Shown here: positions 27,488 to 36,555 of the stretch, in pieces | How the letters are laid out: every line of letters starts with the position of its first letter | Numbering within the stretch: the first letter of the stretch is position 1 | DNA from: Natrinema pellirubrum DSM 15624 | Lineage (GTDB): Archaea; Halobacteriota; Halobacteria; Halobacteriales; Natrialbaceae | Length of the DNA stretch: 64,000 nucleotides | Assembly (NCBI RefSeq): GCF_000230735.2 | Contig: NC_019962.1 | Span: 1,674,001 to 1,738,000 of the forward strand | Direction of reading: 5' to 3' | The notes under the pieces: model-generated | The model's input: only the letters and a program-made list of their open reading frames with translations | Databases searched by the model: none | What the model was told of the DNA's origin: nothing | Translations under genes and position numbers: made by a program

Positions 27488-28492
27488 ATGACAAAGTTAG
27501 AAGACGTGCTGTTGTTCGGTGCGCTTGCACTCGTCTGGGGAACGGCGTTCACAGCGATCGAAATCGGGCTCGAAACGCTCCCACCGCTTCTCTTCGCAGC
27601 GGCCCGACTAGATATCGCTGCGGTCATTTTTGTCGGCGCGGTGCTACTCGGCCGGCTTCGGTGGCGTCCCCGGACGAAAGCCGACCTCGCTCTTATCCTC
27701 TCGAACGGCATCCTCGTCATCGGAGCGCACTTCGCGTTCTCGTTCATCGGCCAGAGCTACGTCACGAGCGGTGTCGCTGCGATCGTTCTCAGTTTCACAC
27801 CGATTATCACGCCGATCATCGCCATTCGAGTCCTCTCGACGGAACGGATCTACGTCACGGATGTCGTCGGACTCTGTTCTGGGCTTGCCGGCGTAATCGC
27901 GATTGCAATTACCGGTGGGTCCGTTGATGGACAGCTCCTCGGTATCGGGCTTCTCTTGGCGTCCGCAGTCGTCTTCGCGCTCGGCTCCGTCCTGACCGAA
28001 CGCTGGTCGGCGGACCTCCCAACGATGGCACTCCACGCGTGGGCAATGGGTACCGGTGCAGTGTTCCTCCACGTGACGGCGTACGCCTATTCTGGAGCAA
28101 CGCTCCGAAACGTAACGTGGACGCCGTCGGCAGCCGCTGCGCTCACATACCTCGGGGTCTTCGCGACAGCGGGCGGTTTCCTCCTGTATTTCACGTTGCT
28201 AGAGAGAACCGGCGCAACGAACATTAGCCTCATCAACTACGCAACACCGATCGTCGCGACGGTCTTCGGCGCAGCCCTGCTCGGGGAGGGGATCACGATG
28301 GCGACCGTCGCCGGATTCGCGCTCATCGTCGTCGGATTCGCGCTTTGTAACATCCGGCCGCTCTGGCGGCTGACCCGGGACACTTCAAACACAGCCGACC
28401 ACGATTTGCTCGAGCGGGATGAAGTCCGTATCCAAGGGAACGTGTACAAGACGGAAACCGACTCCCAGACCTCACTGCAACCAGGCGATTGA
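27488..28492 (+). CDS. DMT-superfamily (EamA) transporter
   Basis: 334 residues with ten predicted helices in two EamA repeats. The first opens with LLFGALALVWGTAFTAIEIG, and the second has AAALTYLGVFATAGGFLLYF and a final ATVAGFALIVVGFALCNIRP. The last 45 residues form a polar tail. DMT proteins export amino acids or other small metabolites; the substrate is not readable from sequence. Single gene, followed by a phosphate-type permease on the same strand after 116 bp. Confidence 0.9.
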   Translation: MTKLEDVLLFGALALVWGTAFTAIEIGLETLPPLLFAAARLDIAAVIFVGAVLLGRLRWRPRTKADLALILSNGILVIGAHFAFSFIGQSYVTSGVAAIVLSFTPIITPIIAIRVLSTERIYVTDVVGLCSGLAGVIAIAITGGSVDGQLLGIGLLLASAVVFALGSVLTERWSADLPTMALHAWAMGTGAVFLHVTAYAYSGATLRNVTWTPSAAAALTYLGVFATAGGFLLYFTLLERTGATNISLINYATPIVATVFGAALLGEGITMATVAGFALIVVGFALCNIRPLWRLTRDTSNTADHDLLERDEVRIQGNVYKTETDSQTSLQPGD

Positions 28493-28608
28493 CTGCCGCT
28501 CGGTCGTCCCTCGAGACCCGCTGAACTAACGAAGTAGACAAAGAGCAGCAACGCGGTTCCGGCGTCAGGGATTATATAAGGTAGTCAGATAATGTTGACT
28601 CAGATACG

Positions 28609-29853
28609 ATGGTTGTGCTGCTAACTGTCGTCGGTATCGGCGTCGCGATATTCGTCGGGTTCAACATCGGAGGGTCATCAACGGGCGTGGCGTTCGGTCC
28701 GGCAGTGGGCTCGCGCTTGGTCCGAAAGACGACCGCTGGCGCGTTGTTCGTCGCTTTCGGCTTTATCGGTGCGTGGACCGTCGGTCGGAACGTCATCGCG
28801 ACGATGAGTAGCAGTATCGTGCCGGCAACCCAGTTTACGCCCGCTGCAAGCGTTGCCGTCCTGTTTTTCACCGGCGCGTCGTTATTCGTGTCCAATCTCT
28901 ATGGCGTTCCAGCTTCGACCTCGATGACGGCCGTCGGGGCGATCGTCGGATTGGGTCTCGCATCCGACACTCTCAATCGGGCGCTGATGTTCGTTATCGT
29001 CTCGGCGTGGATCGTCGCACCCCTGTCGTGTTTCCTCATCGGGGCCGTAGTCGGACGCTACATCTACCCGTATCTCGACCGTTACATCGCGTTCACGAAA
29101 TTCGATCTCCATTTCGTCCAGCTTGACCGGTCGGGGACAGTTCCACGTCCGTATTTAAATAAGAACGCGTCACCACAGGACATCGTCGGGTCACTCTCAG
29201 TGGTCGTCATCGCCTGTTATATGGCGTTCTCGGCGGGGGCGTCGAACGCGGCGAACGCAGTGGCTCCCCTCGTCGGTTCGGGGGGATCGCTCACTGTCAA
29301 TCAGGGCGTCCTGCTTGCGGTGGCAGCCTTCGGGTTGGGCAGTTTTACTATCGCCCGTCGCACGCTGGAGACGGTCGGGGACGATATTACGGAACTACCG
29401 ATCCTCGCATCGCTGATCGTTTCCGTCGTCGGTGGGACAGTGATTACGATCCTCTCCTATTTCGGGATTCCCGCGAGTCTCGCGGTGAGTACGACATCGA
29501 CGATTATTGGGCTCGGGTGGGGCCGAGCGAGTCGGGCGGCGACACTGGTGGAGTTGGCAATCCCAACACCCGAGCGGCCGGAAGTAGACGTCGCAACAGG
29601 GGCATTGGTCACCTCCCGCGCCGAGGAGGCTCCTGCTGGCCCGACCATCGGGGACATCGCTCGCCAGGAGAAGCCGGCAGAGAAACCAGCGGACGTCCCA
29701 GACGTACCGGATGTCGGCGCGGAAGGACCGGCTGATCTCGACGAGCGGAGCCTCTTCGATCCGAGCGCGGCCAAGCGCATCGTAACGATGTGGGTGTTGA
29801 CGCCGGCACTGGCGATTGCCACCTCGTACCCGGTGTTCGTGTTCCTGCTGTGA
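28609..29853 (+). CDS. PiT-family inorganic phosphate permease
   Basis: 414 residues. Two PiT repeats are visible: VGFNIGGSSTGVAFGPAVG, where the canonical GxNDxAN is altered to GFNIGGS, and FSAGASNAANAVAPLVGSGG, which is close to consensus. A soluble acidic loop lies near residues 310-390, and the last helix is at the C-terminus. PiT carriers import phosphate or metal-phosphate with Na+ or H+. The altered first motif is also seen in haloarchaeal members. No phoU-like gene is intact beside it. Confidence 0.88.
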   Translation: MVVLLTVVGIGVAIFVGFNIGGSSTGVAFGPAVGSRLVRKTTAGALFVAFGFIGAWTVGRNVIATMSSSIVPATQFTPAASVAVLFFTGASLFVSNLYGVPASTSMTAVGAIVGLGLASDTLNRALMFVIVSAWIVAPLSCFLIGAVVGRYIYPYLDRYIAFTKFDLHFVQLDRSGTVPRPYLNKNASPQDIVGSLSVVVIACYMAFSAGASNAANAVAPLVGSGGSLTVNQGVLLAVAAFGLGSFTIARRTLETVGDDITELPILASLIVSVVGGTVITILSYFGIPASLAVSTTSTIIGLGWGRASRAATLVELAIPTPERPEVDVATGALVTSRAEEAPAGPTIGDIARQEKPAEKPADVPDVPDVGAEGPADLDERSLFDPSAAKRIVTMWVLTPALAIATSYPVFVFLL

Positions 29854-29934
29854 GTGGCACTCACCGAGACATCGTCCTCCACATGGAACGGCACCGGTTC
29901 CAGTGGGGTATCGAATGAGTGGGTACTCGAGACT

Positions 29935-30110
29935 TTAGATCAGTTCGTCGTCGCTGGCCACAACGGGGATTTCACCGGCACGGCCCAGTGCCTCGACCGT
30001 CCCGTCGCTTGCGATGTCAGCCGCCGTCACGTTATCCCCAGTCCGGTCCTCAGTCAAATCGGGTTTCCTTGAGGATACGTCACCATACTGTTGTACAACG
30101 CGAAACTCGA
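29935..30110 (-). pseudogene. Short C-terminal coding relic
   Basis: In one minus-strand frame the last 41 codons before TAA/TAG read as an ordered acidic protein end, NVTAADIASDGTVEALGRAG then EIPVVASDDELI. No start or upstream domain is present. The family is not recognised. Confidence 0.3.
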
Positions 30111-30114
30111 CTAA

Positions 30115-30480
30115 GTCACGGAAACAGTTGTCGACGCATCGACTGGCGATGCTGACGAACACATGATCCAGTCGCGACTCTCGTCGTTGACCCGCGACCA
30201 GCGACTCGTGCTTGAGGCCGCCGCCGACATCGGACCGATGACGAGTGGCAAGATCTACAACGCCTACTGCGAACGGAGCAGCGCACCAGTTCGAGACCGG
30301 CCGCTGCGAGGTTGGTTGGACAAGTTCCGACAGTACGATTTGCTCGAGCGATCTGGCTCCGATTACTGCCCCGAATGCGAGGTCCGAGAGGCAAGAACAA
30401 CTGGGATTGCTGGTATGACGGTGGTAGTCAATAGAGTTGTACAATACCTCTGCAAGCCCTTTTGCCAAGAAGTTACGTGA
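30115..30480 (+). pseudogene. Winged-helix fragment, Orc1/Cdc6-like
   Basis: The frame opens after a TAA and reads LSSLTRDQRLVLEAAADIGP, then TSGKIYNAYCERSS and RPLRGWLDKFRQYDLLERSG. This matches the pattern of the C-terminal winged helix of Orc1/Cdc6 proteins or related archaeal regulators (first helix, recognition helix, wing). There is no ATPase domain. ATG 30163 could start a small protein, but a truncated relic at the edge of the IS island is more likely. Confidence 0.4.
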
Positions 30481-31234
30481 TCTCCAAGCCAAGTTTTTCT
30501 ACTGCCGCAGCCGATACCGTCACTGAGCGCTCGCCAACTGTCACTCGTTCGCCGGTAATAGATTCGATTAGATCCGCGAGTTCCTCACGATAGGAATGCG
30601 GTCGCGCTTCTATAATCTGTATTGAACCACTCTCTTTTGTTACAGATCGGTTCCGAAGATACGATCGTACAAACTGCGTTCGTACTTCAAGAGGTGCCGC
30701 CTCGAGATACCGGGGTAACGATAATTCCTCATCTTGTGATTTCTGTCCGACTGGCGCGCCGAGAACATGCATGACACGCCCGAGAATTGCACCATCTTCC
30801 CCTGGTCGGACAGAGGGACCACGGTTCTCGTTGTCCTCTTTCCTGACAGTATATCCAACACCAGCTAACTCAAGAGCTGTTATACACTCTGATTCAAACC
30901 CAGCCTCATTGAGCGTAAAGACCGGTTGCCAGTGATCAGTTGCAATCATACCACCAGAATACACGTTCGCAATGAGTACATTTAGTGGTATCAGCTGGTC
31001 ATCATTGGTTGTCAGATCAATCCAGTTCCGGTCGCGAGCAGTATACAATCCTGTAACGACACTCGGTGTTTTGTCTGCATCAATCCAAGACCGTACGCGC
31101 GTTTTGGGTAATTTAAGTGCCGTTGCAATAGACGCATAACCTTCTTCAGGATGATCCCGGCTGAACGAAGTGACATGTCGATACTGCTGGACAGCACGCC
31201 ATGCATCATCGTAGTTCCCGTCATTGTAGGTTTG
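30473..31234 (-). pseudogene. HTH protein gene, C-terminal part cut off by IS copy A
   Basis: From the IS edge this minus-strand frame reads TYNDGNYDDAWRAVQQYRHV, an HTH (GYASIATALKLPKTRVRSWI), then two alpha/beta repeats (PLNVLIANVYSGG, RTQFVRSYLRNRS) that look like degenerate LAGLIDADG-type halves. The N-terminus, MTTSPILIDDRDFAQT, lies 7.7 kb away at 38982-39028 on the other strand. Joining the two at the shared CAAACC restores one open frame of about 270 residues. Translation from inside the IS (MLDTLSAPC...) is possible but artificial. This is a conserved haloarchaeal protein of unknown function. Confidence 0.75.
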
Positions 31235-32303
31235 GAGCGTGTCATAGAAAGCGTCACGTACGAAGCAGCAGGGTGCGGAAAGTGTGTCCAGCACAACCGC
31301 GACCCTGCAAGACGTTGCTTCGGTCGATGAGTTTTTGAATGCAGCGGCTACGGAAACAGTTCCGCTGTTTGAGTATCTTGAGTTCGAGTTTCTACTGGAG
31401 TACGACGTGTTCGCCCCCGCTCGCCGGGGGCGAACACGAGTTCACCAGCCACCTGATCTCTTTCGCGCCTTTCTCCATTGCTACTACAAGAACATCTACG
31501 GAACACGCCCAGTCACGCGAGAACTCCAGCACGGCCTTGTCTGGTACTACTGCGGACTCGACAAACCGCCATCGAGAGACACCATTGACCGGTTTCTCAC
31601 TGATCTCGAACACATTATCAACGATGTCTTCGACAGGCTCGTCGAGCAGGCCGCCGTCCGCGGCCTGCTCGACTCGACGTACTCTATCGATTCGACGCAC
31701 ATCGAGGCGATCCAGTACAACGACGCTGCCTCATGGAACTACGATCCAACAGCCGAAGAGTACTACTACGGCTTCGGCTGTACGATCGTTTCAACCGGTG
31801 CAAAGATCCCGATAGCAGCGGAGTTCACACAGGCCAAACAAGCAGACCAAGAGACGGCGATGCGCGTCACGGGTGACGCGCTCGCCGTCGATACACCGAT
31901 CTGGATGCTTGGAGACAGCGCCTACGACATCCTCGATTGGCACGACTACCTGCTGACCGCAGGAGTCGTGCCAATCGCTCCGTACAACCCGCGAAACACT
32001 GACGACCCGAAAGACATCGAGTACAGGGTCGAAGACCGCATTGAGGAACACAGCGAGGACGTTCAGCTGAAACGATCCATCTTGGACGAGACGTTCAACA
32101 ACCGGACAGGAATCGAACGAACCAACGACGCAGTCAAGGACTGCGGCCTCGGGCACGTCCGCGCCCGAGGCCGCGTCCACGCACGAACAGAAGTGTTCGT
32201 TGCGCTATGTCTTCGGATCGTCATTGCAATCACCAACTACGAGCGAGGACACGATCCAGGACGTGAGATGCTCAAGCTATGAGTTGGATTCTATGACACG
32301 CTC
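31235..32303 (+). mobile_element. Insertion sequence, copy A (1069 bp)
   Basis: The ends are inverted repeats GAGCGTGTCATAGAA (31235) and TTCTATGACACGCTC (to 32303). An identical-length copy B lies inverted at 39029-40097. Flanks are GGTTTG (31229-31234) on the left and GTTTG (32304-32308) on the right, which are not each other's target duplication; each pairs with a flank of copy B instead (see findings). It contains one transposase gene. Confidence 0.9.
31284..32282 (+). CDS. DDE transposase of IS copy A
   Basis: 332 residues from GTG 31284. An N-terminal DUF772-like helical domain (LFRAFLHCYYKNIYGTRPVT) is followed by the RNase-H-fold catalytic core: first Asp in TYSIDSTHIEAI, second Asp in MLGDSAYDILDW, Glu in GIERTNDAVKDCGLG. 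This is an IS5/IS1182-like or IS4-like haloarchaeal transposase; I cannot fix the family without a search. The product is identical in sequence to that of copy B, so the copies are recent. Confidence 0.9.
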   Translation: MSSTTATLQDVASVDEFLNAAATETVPLFEYLEFEFLLEYDVFAPARRGRTRVHQPPDLFRAFLHCYYKNIYGTRPVTRELQHGLVWYYCGLDKPPSRDTIDRFLTDLEHIINDVFDRLVEQAAVRGLLDSTYSIDSTHIEAIQYNDAASWNYDPTAEEYYYGFGCTIVSTGAKIPIAAEFTQAKQADQETAMRVTGDALAVDTPIWMLGDSAYDILDWHDYLLTAGVVPIAPYNPRNTDDPKDIEYRVEDRIEEHSEDVQLKRSILDETFNNRTGIERTNDAVKDCGLGHVRARGRVHARTEVFVALCLRIVIAITNYERGHDPGREMLKL

Positions 32304-32394
32304 GTTTGGTTTGAACTAACTCCGCAAACGCGGGATCGGAGTTCACGTAGAGGACGCGGATTGGATCGTCCAGTTCGTCAGTGGTACCGAACAC
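32304..32394 (-). pseudogene. Histidine kinase gene, N-terminal piece
   Basis: On the minus strand a GTG at 32394 starts MFGTTDELDDPIRVLYVNSD and PAFAELVQT, the first strand of a receiver domain, and runs into IS copy A. A TATA-like AAATATTTAAC lies about 30 bp upstream (near 32421-32433). Joining this piece at the CAAAC duplication to 40103 on the plus strand restores LVQTKLQQTGTEINYL in frame, the continuous start of the kinase at 40087-43917. Confidence 0.8.
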
Positions 32395-32542
32395 AGTTGC
32401 AGAGATTTGACGGTCTAACTGGTTAAATATTTCTTGCGAGACACCCTCGTGGGTTATCGAGGTAGCTACTGATTAAAGAGCGCAGTAATTGAGGGATTTG
32501 TATGTGGTCTATTTAAGGAATCGGGACGGATGTTTTGCTAGT

Positions 32543-32672
32543 ATGCCTGCGGAAATTCTGGCTGCTGACGACGATGAAAGCCTCCGAGAGATGATCAGTA
32601 TTAGTCTCAGTGAGGAGTTCGACGTAGAGACTGTAAAAGATGGTAAGGAGGCATGGGAGTACTTAAATAATA
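32543..32672 (+). pseudogene. Response regulator gene, N-terminal piece
   Basis: From ATG 32543: MPAEILAADDDESLREMISI, with the acidic pair of a receiver domain, then EEFDVETVKDGKEAWEYLNN, where an IS begins (32673). The rest of the receiver is at 35095-35336. Removing the IS and one AATA copy gives a continuous 123-residue single-domain response regulator. Confidence 0.85.
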
Positions 32673-32888
32673 ACTCAGCTTTGCACGTTGAAGTAGGAGC
32701 GTGACGTAGGCGGTGGCAAAGACGGATGATGCCGATTACGGACTTCTTGTCGTGTACGCGTGCGTTCGACGAGTTCGAGTCGCTGTCTCCAGCACAACGT
32801 CATCACGCCAAAACCTACGCCACAGGTCTTGTTGCGGCCAGCAACAAGACCGTGGCGGGCATCGCACGCGAAGTCCTTCCAGCCAACA

Positions 32889-34019
32889 TGCTCTGTTGCA
32901 GCGTCGAATAGCACCAGTTTCAGCCTTGTTCTCGGCTGAATTCCGTGAGACTTGTGGGGAATTGGACGCCGTCTGGCGATATGAGGTCGAAACGACCGAT
33001 CATACGGCAGTGTAAGAATCTTGCCAAACAGCACGTGGATAACCCTGACGAACCCGCTGCGCCGGACGGCGCCAGCGGGTTCGCCGAGTGGGCTCAGATC
33101 GCGTTTATCCTCTTGCATGCGGAACTCGACAAAGATTTCCGAGAGACTGAAGCATGGTTCAATGACTCCAGAGCCATCCGTGAAGAGCTCAACATCGACA
33201 AATCGCCGGATCACACCACGCTCTGTCGATGGGAGCAACAGGTCGACATGCGTGAGCTCCGCAGCCTGCTCCGCCGCAGTGCGGAGCAGGCTGGCTGGTC
33301 GGGAACAGCAGCAATCGACGCCAGTGGCTTCCAGCGAGATCAGACCAGCTATCATTACCGGAATCGTGCTGGCTTCTCGTTTCATAAGCTGAAGACGACG
33401 GTTTTGGTCGATACAGAGTCACTGGCGATCAAAGACGTTCATTTCACGACGAAGCGCAAGTGGGACGGACACATCGGCTTGCAGGTCTATCGGCGCAACG
33501 CCGAAGACCTGCAAGAGTTCCTTGCAGATGCGAACTATTCGTGGTCAGATCTCAGAGAGGAGTGTCGCGCTGGCGCGACACGACCGCTAATCAAGCACAA
33601 GGAGCACAATGCGCTGAAGAAAGCGCATAACGCTCGGATGGACGAAGATCTGTACCATCAGCGGACACTGAGTGAGACTGCGTTCTCACTACTGAAGGAT
33701 GACGGTGAGAAGTTACGCTCTCGGAGCTGGCACGGCCAGTTCCGAGAGCTCACGCGCAAGTGTATCGTGCATAACCTATCGCAGGCGGCGAGTTAGGGCT
33801 CGCCGCCTGCTCTCTTTCTCTGGACGTATCCGCCAGAGACATCGCCGTCATCCACGTACGGGTTCTCACAAAGTGACCTAATTCTGATGGTTGCAGAATC
33901 AACGAACTGGACTCCTCCCACATCATCCAGATCTCAAAACCATCAGTACAGGAGTTCTAACGCCATCTACCTGAATATCAAAATTTCAATACTGCCGCCG
34001 TCTTGCGTTCAACAGAGCA
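32889..34019 (+). mobile_element. Nested insertion sequence (IS5-type), 1131 bp
   Basis: Ends TGCTCTGTTG (32889) and CAACAGAGCA (to 34019) are 10-bp perfect inverted repeats; the 8-bp target duplication AGCCAACA is at 32881-32888 and 34020-34027. Excision on paper restores the outer transposase in frame. It carries one transposase gene (32981-33796) and about 220 bp of non-coding DNA after it. Confidence 0.92.
32981..33796 (+). CDS. IS5-family transposase of the nested IS
   Basis: 271 residues from ATG 32981 (frame open to a GTG at 32945). An N-terminal helical part (AEWAQIAFILLHAELDKDF) and CRWEQQVDMRELRSLLRRS precede the catalytic core: GTAAIDASGFQRDQTS with the first Asp, LADANYSWSDLREE with the second, and a Glu in TLSETAFSLLKDDGEKLRSR. 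The gene looks intact, so this IS may still move. Confidence 0.88.
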   Translation: MRSKRPIIRQCKNLAKQHVDNPDEPAAPDGASGFAEWAQIAFILLHAELDKDFRETEAWFNDSRAIREELNIDKSPDHTTLCRWEQQVDMRELRSLLRRSAEQAGWSGTAAIDASGFQRDQTSYHYRNRAGFSFHKLKTTVLVDTESLAIKDVHFTTKRKWDGHIGLQVYRRNAEDLQEFLADANYSWSDLREECRAGATRPLIKHKEHNALKKAHNARMDEDLYHQRTLSETAFSLLKDDGEKLRSRSWHGQFRELTRKCIVHNLSQAAS

Positions 34020-35094
34020 AGCCAACAGCAAACGCGCTCTCAACAAGTTCCTCACCGAGTACGACTGGGACGAACAGCAGTTCAACCACGAACGCCTTGA
34101 AGAACTCCAGAAACACGGTGAAACACGCTGGTCAACGGATGGCTACATTATCCTCGACGACACGATCACCGAGAAAGCCGGGGACGAAGTCCCCGGCGTC
34201 GGCCACTTCTACGATCACGCCGAAGGTGACACTGTCTGGGGGCAAGACCTCATCTACGCCTTCTACGCTGACGACAAAACCGCTTACCCGCTCACCTTCC
34301 GCCTCTACGAAAAGCAAGACGAGGATGACCAAGACCACGACACCAAGTACGACCTCGCCCGCGAGATCATCACCGAACTCGAAGAAGAGGTAGGTGTGCC
34401 TGCGAACACCTACCTCTTCGACTCGTGGTTCGCTCACGATTCTGGCCTTCCTGAACACATCGAATCCTACGGCAAGGACTGGATCGGCCCGCTCCGGAGC
34501 AATCGACAGGTGACTTACGCCGGCAAAGAGCTCCGCGTCGATGCGCTGGAAGAGCGCATCGACACGGTTGAGCGCGATATTGACGACGAAACCTATCACA
34601 TCTGGACGAAGAAGCTTCCCGTCTCCCAGTTGGGAGACGTGAAGCTGGTCATCGCAGAGAAAGAGACCGACGGAGACGAAGATAACCCGATCAAGTACCT
34701 CGCTACGAACAAGACCGACGCACCAACCGCCCACATCATTCGCTCCTACGGGATGCGCTGGCGCATCGAGACGTTCTTCGAGGACTCGAAGCAGGATCTC
34801 GGCTTGGGAGACTGCGAGCTGCAGACTGACGGAGGTGCCAGTCGCCACTGGCACCTCCTGATGGCTGCCTACAGTCTCGTTCGTCTTGATCCCGATTCGA
34901 GCGCCTTGGGAACGGTTCGCTCGAAGGCGTCATCGCTTCGAGCGAACCTCGAACACTCCCTGAAGGAAGCCGTCTACAACCTTCTCTCGTGGGTTCGAGA
35001 CAATGATGACCGCGGTGTTGATGACCTTATGACCGAGATCGATCATCTCTTCGTTCACTCAACAACCGAGGCTAGCGTGCAAAGCTGAGTAATA

Positions 35095-35336
35095 ATTCGA
35101 ATGCACTACCGAAAGCGGTCATTCTTGACGTTATGATGCCAGAGATGGATGGGTTTTCGGTCTTGGATCGCATCAGAGAGAACGGTGAAATGCAGGAGAT
35201 TTCAGTTATTATGCTGACGTCTCGGAGTCGGGAGGAAGACATCGTTCGAGCGCTTGAGGCAGGTGCGGACGATTTCTTGGCTAAGCCATTCAACAAATCC
35301 GAACTATACGGACGGGTACAGCAAACACTCCAGTGA
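35095..35336 (+). pseudogene. Response regulator gene, C-terminal piece
   Basis: Reads PKAVILDVMMPEMDGFSVLD with the phosphoacceptor Asp, ISVIMLTSRSREEDIVRALE, then the Lys in DDFLAKPFNKSELYGRVQ. Together with 32543-32672 it makes a complete CheY-like receiver without an output domain. It lies 52 bp before the pgsC-like gene, so it may once have been co-expressed with capsule genes. Confidence 0.85.
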
Positions 35337-35388
35337 GCGACCGTACAGATTGAAAGTATAAAGGTGCATTAGCTGGTAGACTGTTACA

Positions 35389-36555
35389 ATGTGGGTGGCC
35401 ACACTAGTCGCCGTTATCGGTCTCTTGAGCGTCGGAGCCATCACTCAGTTCACCGGGTATCGTATGGGAGGGTCAATCACCATTCCCGTTCTTGCCGTGT
35501 ACTGTTTGAAGAACTTCGTCATGCTCCCCGTTTTTGTGTTGAGTGGGGCAGCTGCGTACGTCGGTCTGTGGCTTCTCCGTCGCCGAACGTTGATTTTTGG
35601 GCGTGACGAGCTTATCGCAACGATGGTCATCGGAACAGCCGTTCCAGTGGTCACGCTCTTTTTCATCTTGCAGTTAGGTCTTGAGGTGGGAGTGGTTGCG
35701 TTTCTGGGTAGTATTCTCCCCGGGCTAGAAGCGTACAATTATCATCGAATAAAACCGGAATATCGCCGAAACGACCTCTTAGCGAGTGTCGGGTTATTCG
35801 TTACCCTCACTGCGCTCGGCTGGGTACTGGTCTCCAATGGGTTTGCGCGTCAATTTGGTACGCTGACACCGCCGGTCCTTTTCTCTTCGACGGCGGATGT
35901 CGCTATCTACAAAGGTGTTGCAGTGCCCATCGACCCCGAATCTGTTATACTCCCTCGAGAGATTGTGGCCGGACTGTTCGCTGGTGGCCTCGTTCTTTCT
36001 GAACGGCTCCGGGATCGGTTCGGTGTCCGTGTCGGGATCATCGGTGCGGTCCTCCTCGCGATTTATGCGCTAGCGAGCTACTGGCTCGTAATCCTGTACG
36101 TCCTTTTACTTGCGCTATCGTTCGGCTTCATCCAGTTTTCGAACTACCTCACACTCCGGTACGGACGAGTCCTTCTCGGAGTGACTGTCGCAGTCGCGAT
36201 CTTCGCTTCGGTATCGCTGACGTTTGTCTTGCCGATTGAGCGTGGACTGTCGGCGTTCTTCACTGCGATCTTGGCGGGTGTCGGGGCGTACAACGCGCAT
36301 GCGTCAGCCCCCTTCGAGCGCCGCCTCGTCGTCCCGCTTCAGATCGTGGTCTTCGTTCCCGCTTTGATCGTCGCTCGACTGTTCAGTGTACCTCAATCTC
36401 GTGGGTTTCCACAAGAGTTGACGTTGCCTGTCCTGGGGATTGCAGCGGTTCTCTGGGTGGCTGCCCTGGGTATCGCGTACTGGTATACGGTATCACCTCC
36501 GAGCGAAGCGGATGTTCTCTCTGCATCGGTTCTCTCTGAAGGGGGTGAAACATGA
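35389..36555 (+). CDS. pgsC: PgsC/CapC-like poly-gamma-glutamate membrane protein
   Basis: 388 residues, hydrophobic, with about twelve helices and two related halves. Typical PgsC/CapC proteins are about 150 residues with five helices and contain LGxEPGxxVxPGYL-type loops; here each half has the GVVAFLGSILPGLEAYNYHR or AILAGVGAYNAHASAPFERR loop, so the gene looks like a fused duplication. PgsC is the membrane partner of the PgsB ligase in poly-gamma-glutamate synthesis and export. The stop overlaps the next gene (ATGA at 36552-36555), which is a PgsB-like ligase. Confidence 0.75.
   Translation: MWVATLVAVIGLLSVGAITQFTGYRMGGSITIPVLAVYCLKNFVMLPVFVLSGAAAYVGLWLLRRRTLIFGRDELIATMVIGTAVPVVTLFFILQLGLEVGVVAFLGSILPGLEAYNYHRIKPEYRRNDLLASVGLFVTLTALGWVLVSNGFARQFGTLTPPVLFSSTADVAIYKGVAVPIDPESVILPREIVAGLFAGGLVLSERLRDRFGVRVGIIGAVLLAIYALASYWLVILYVLLLALSFGFIQFSNYLTLRYGRVLLGVTVAVAIFASVSLTFVLPIERGLSAFFTAILAGVGAYNAHASAPFERRLVVPLQIVVFVPALIVARLFSVPQSRGFPQELTLPVLGIAAVLWVAALGIAYWYTVSPPSEADVLSASVLSEGGET

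Larger units (their letters stand above)
32726..35088 (+). pseudogene. Transposase of the outer IS, split by a nested IS
   Basis: Exon-like pieces 32726-32888 (MMPITDFLSCTRAFDEFESL up to VLPAN) and 34028-35088 (SKRALNKFLTEYDWDEQQF to the end) join in frame across an 8-bp duplication AGCCAACA to give 407 residues. Catalytic blocks are DGYIILDDTITEK, TYLFDSWFAHDS, and SYGMRWRIETFFEDSKQDLG, a DDE pattern. The gene is inactive as it stands. The right piece alone could be translated from 34003 but lacks the N-terminal domain. Confidence 0.88.
32673..35090 (+). mobile_element. Insertion sequence inside the response regulator (ISH3-like)
   Basis: Ends are the 15-bp inverted repeats ACTCAGCTTTGCACG (32673) and CGTGCAAAGCTGAGT (to 35090), with AATA on both sides (32669-32672, 35091-35094). 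The element would be 1279 bp but is 2418 bp because a second IS sits in its transposase gene. The transposase resembles the haloarchaeal ISH3/IS4-like group (inference from memory of the family). Confidence 0.88.

Noticed and set aside
33993-34006. GCCGCCGTCTTGCG at the right end of the nested IS, also found at 11474-11487 near the integrase
   Set aside because: A 14-bp match, but the surrounding bases differ and the TGCTCTGTTG ends are absent at 11.4 kb, so it does not show an IS remnant there.
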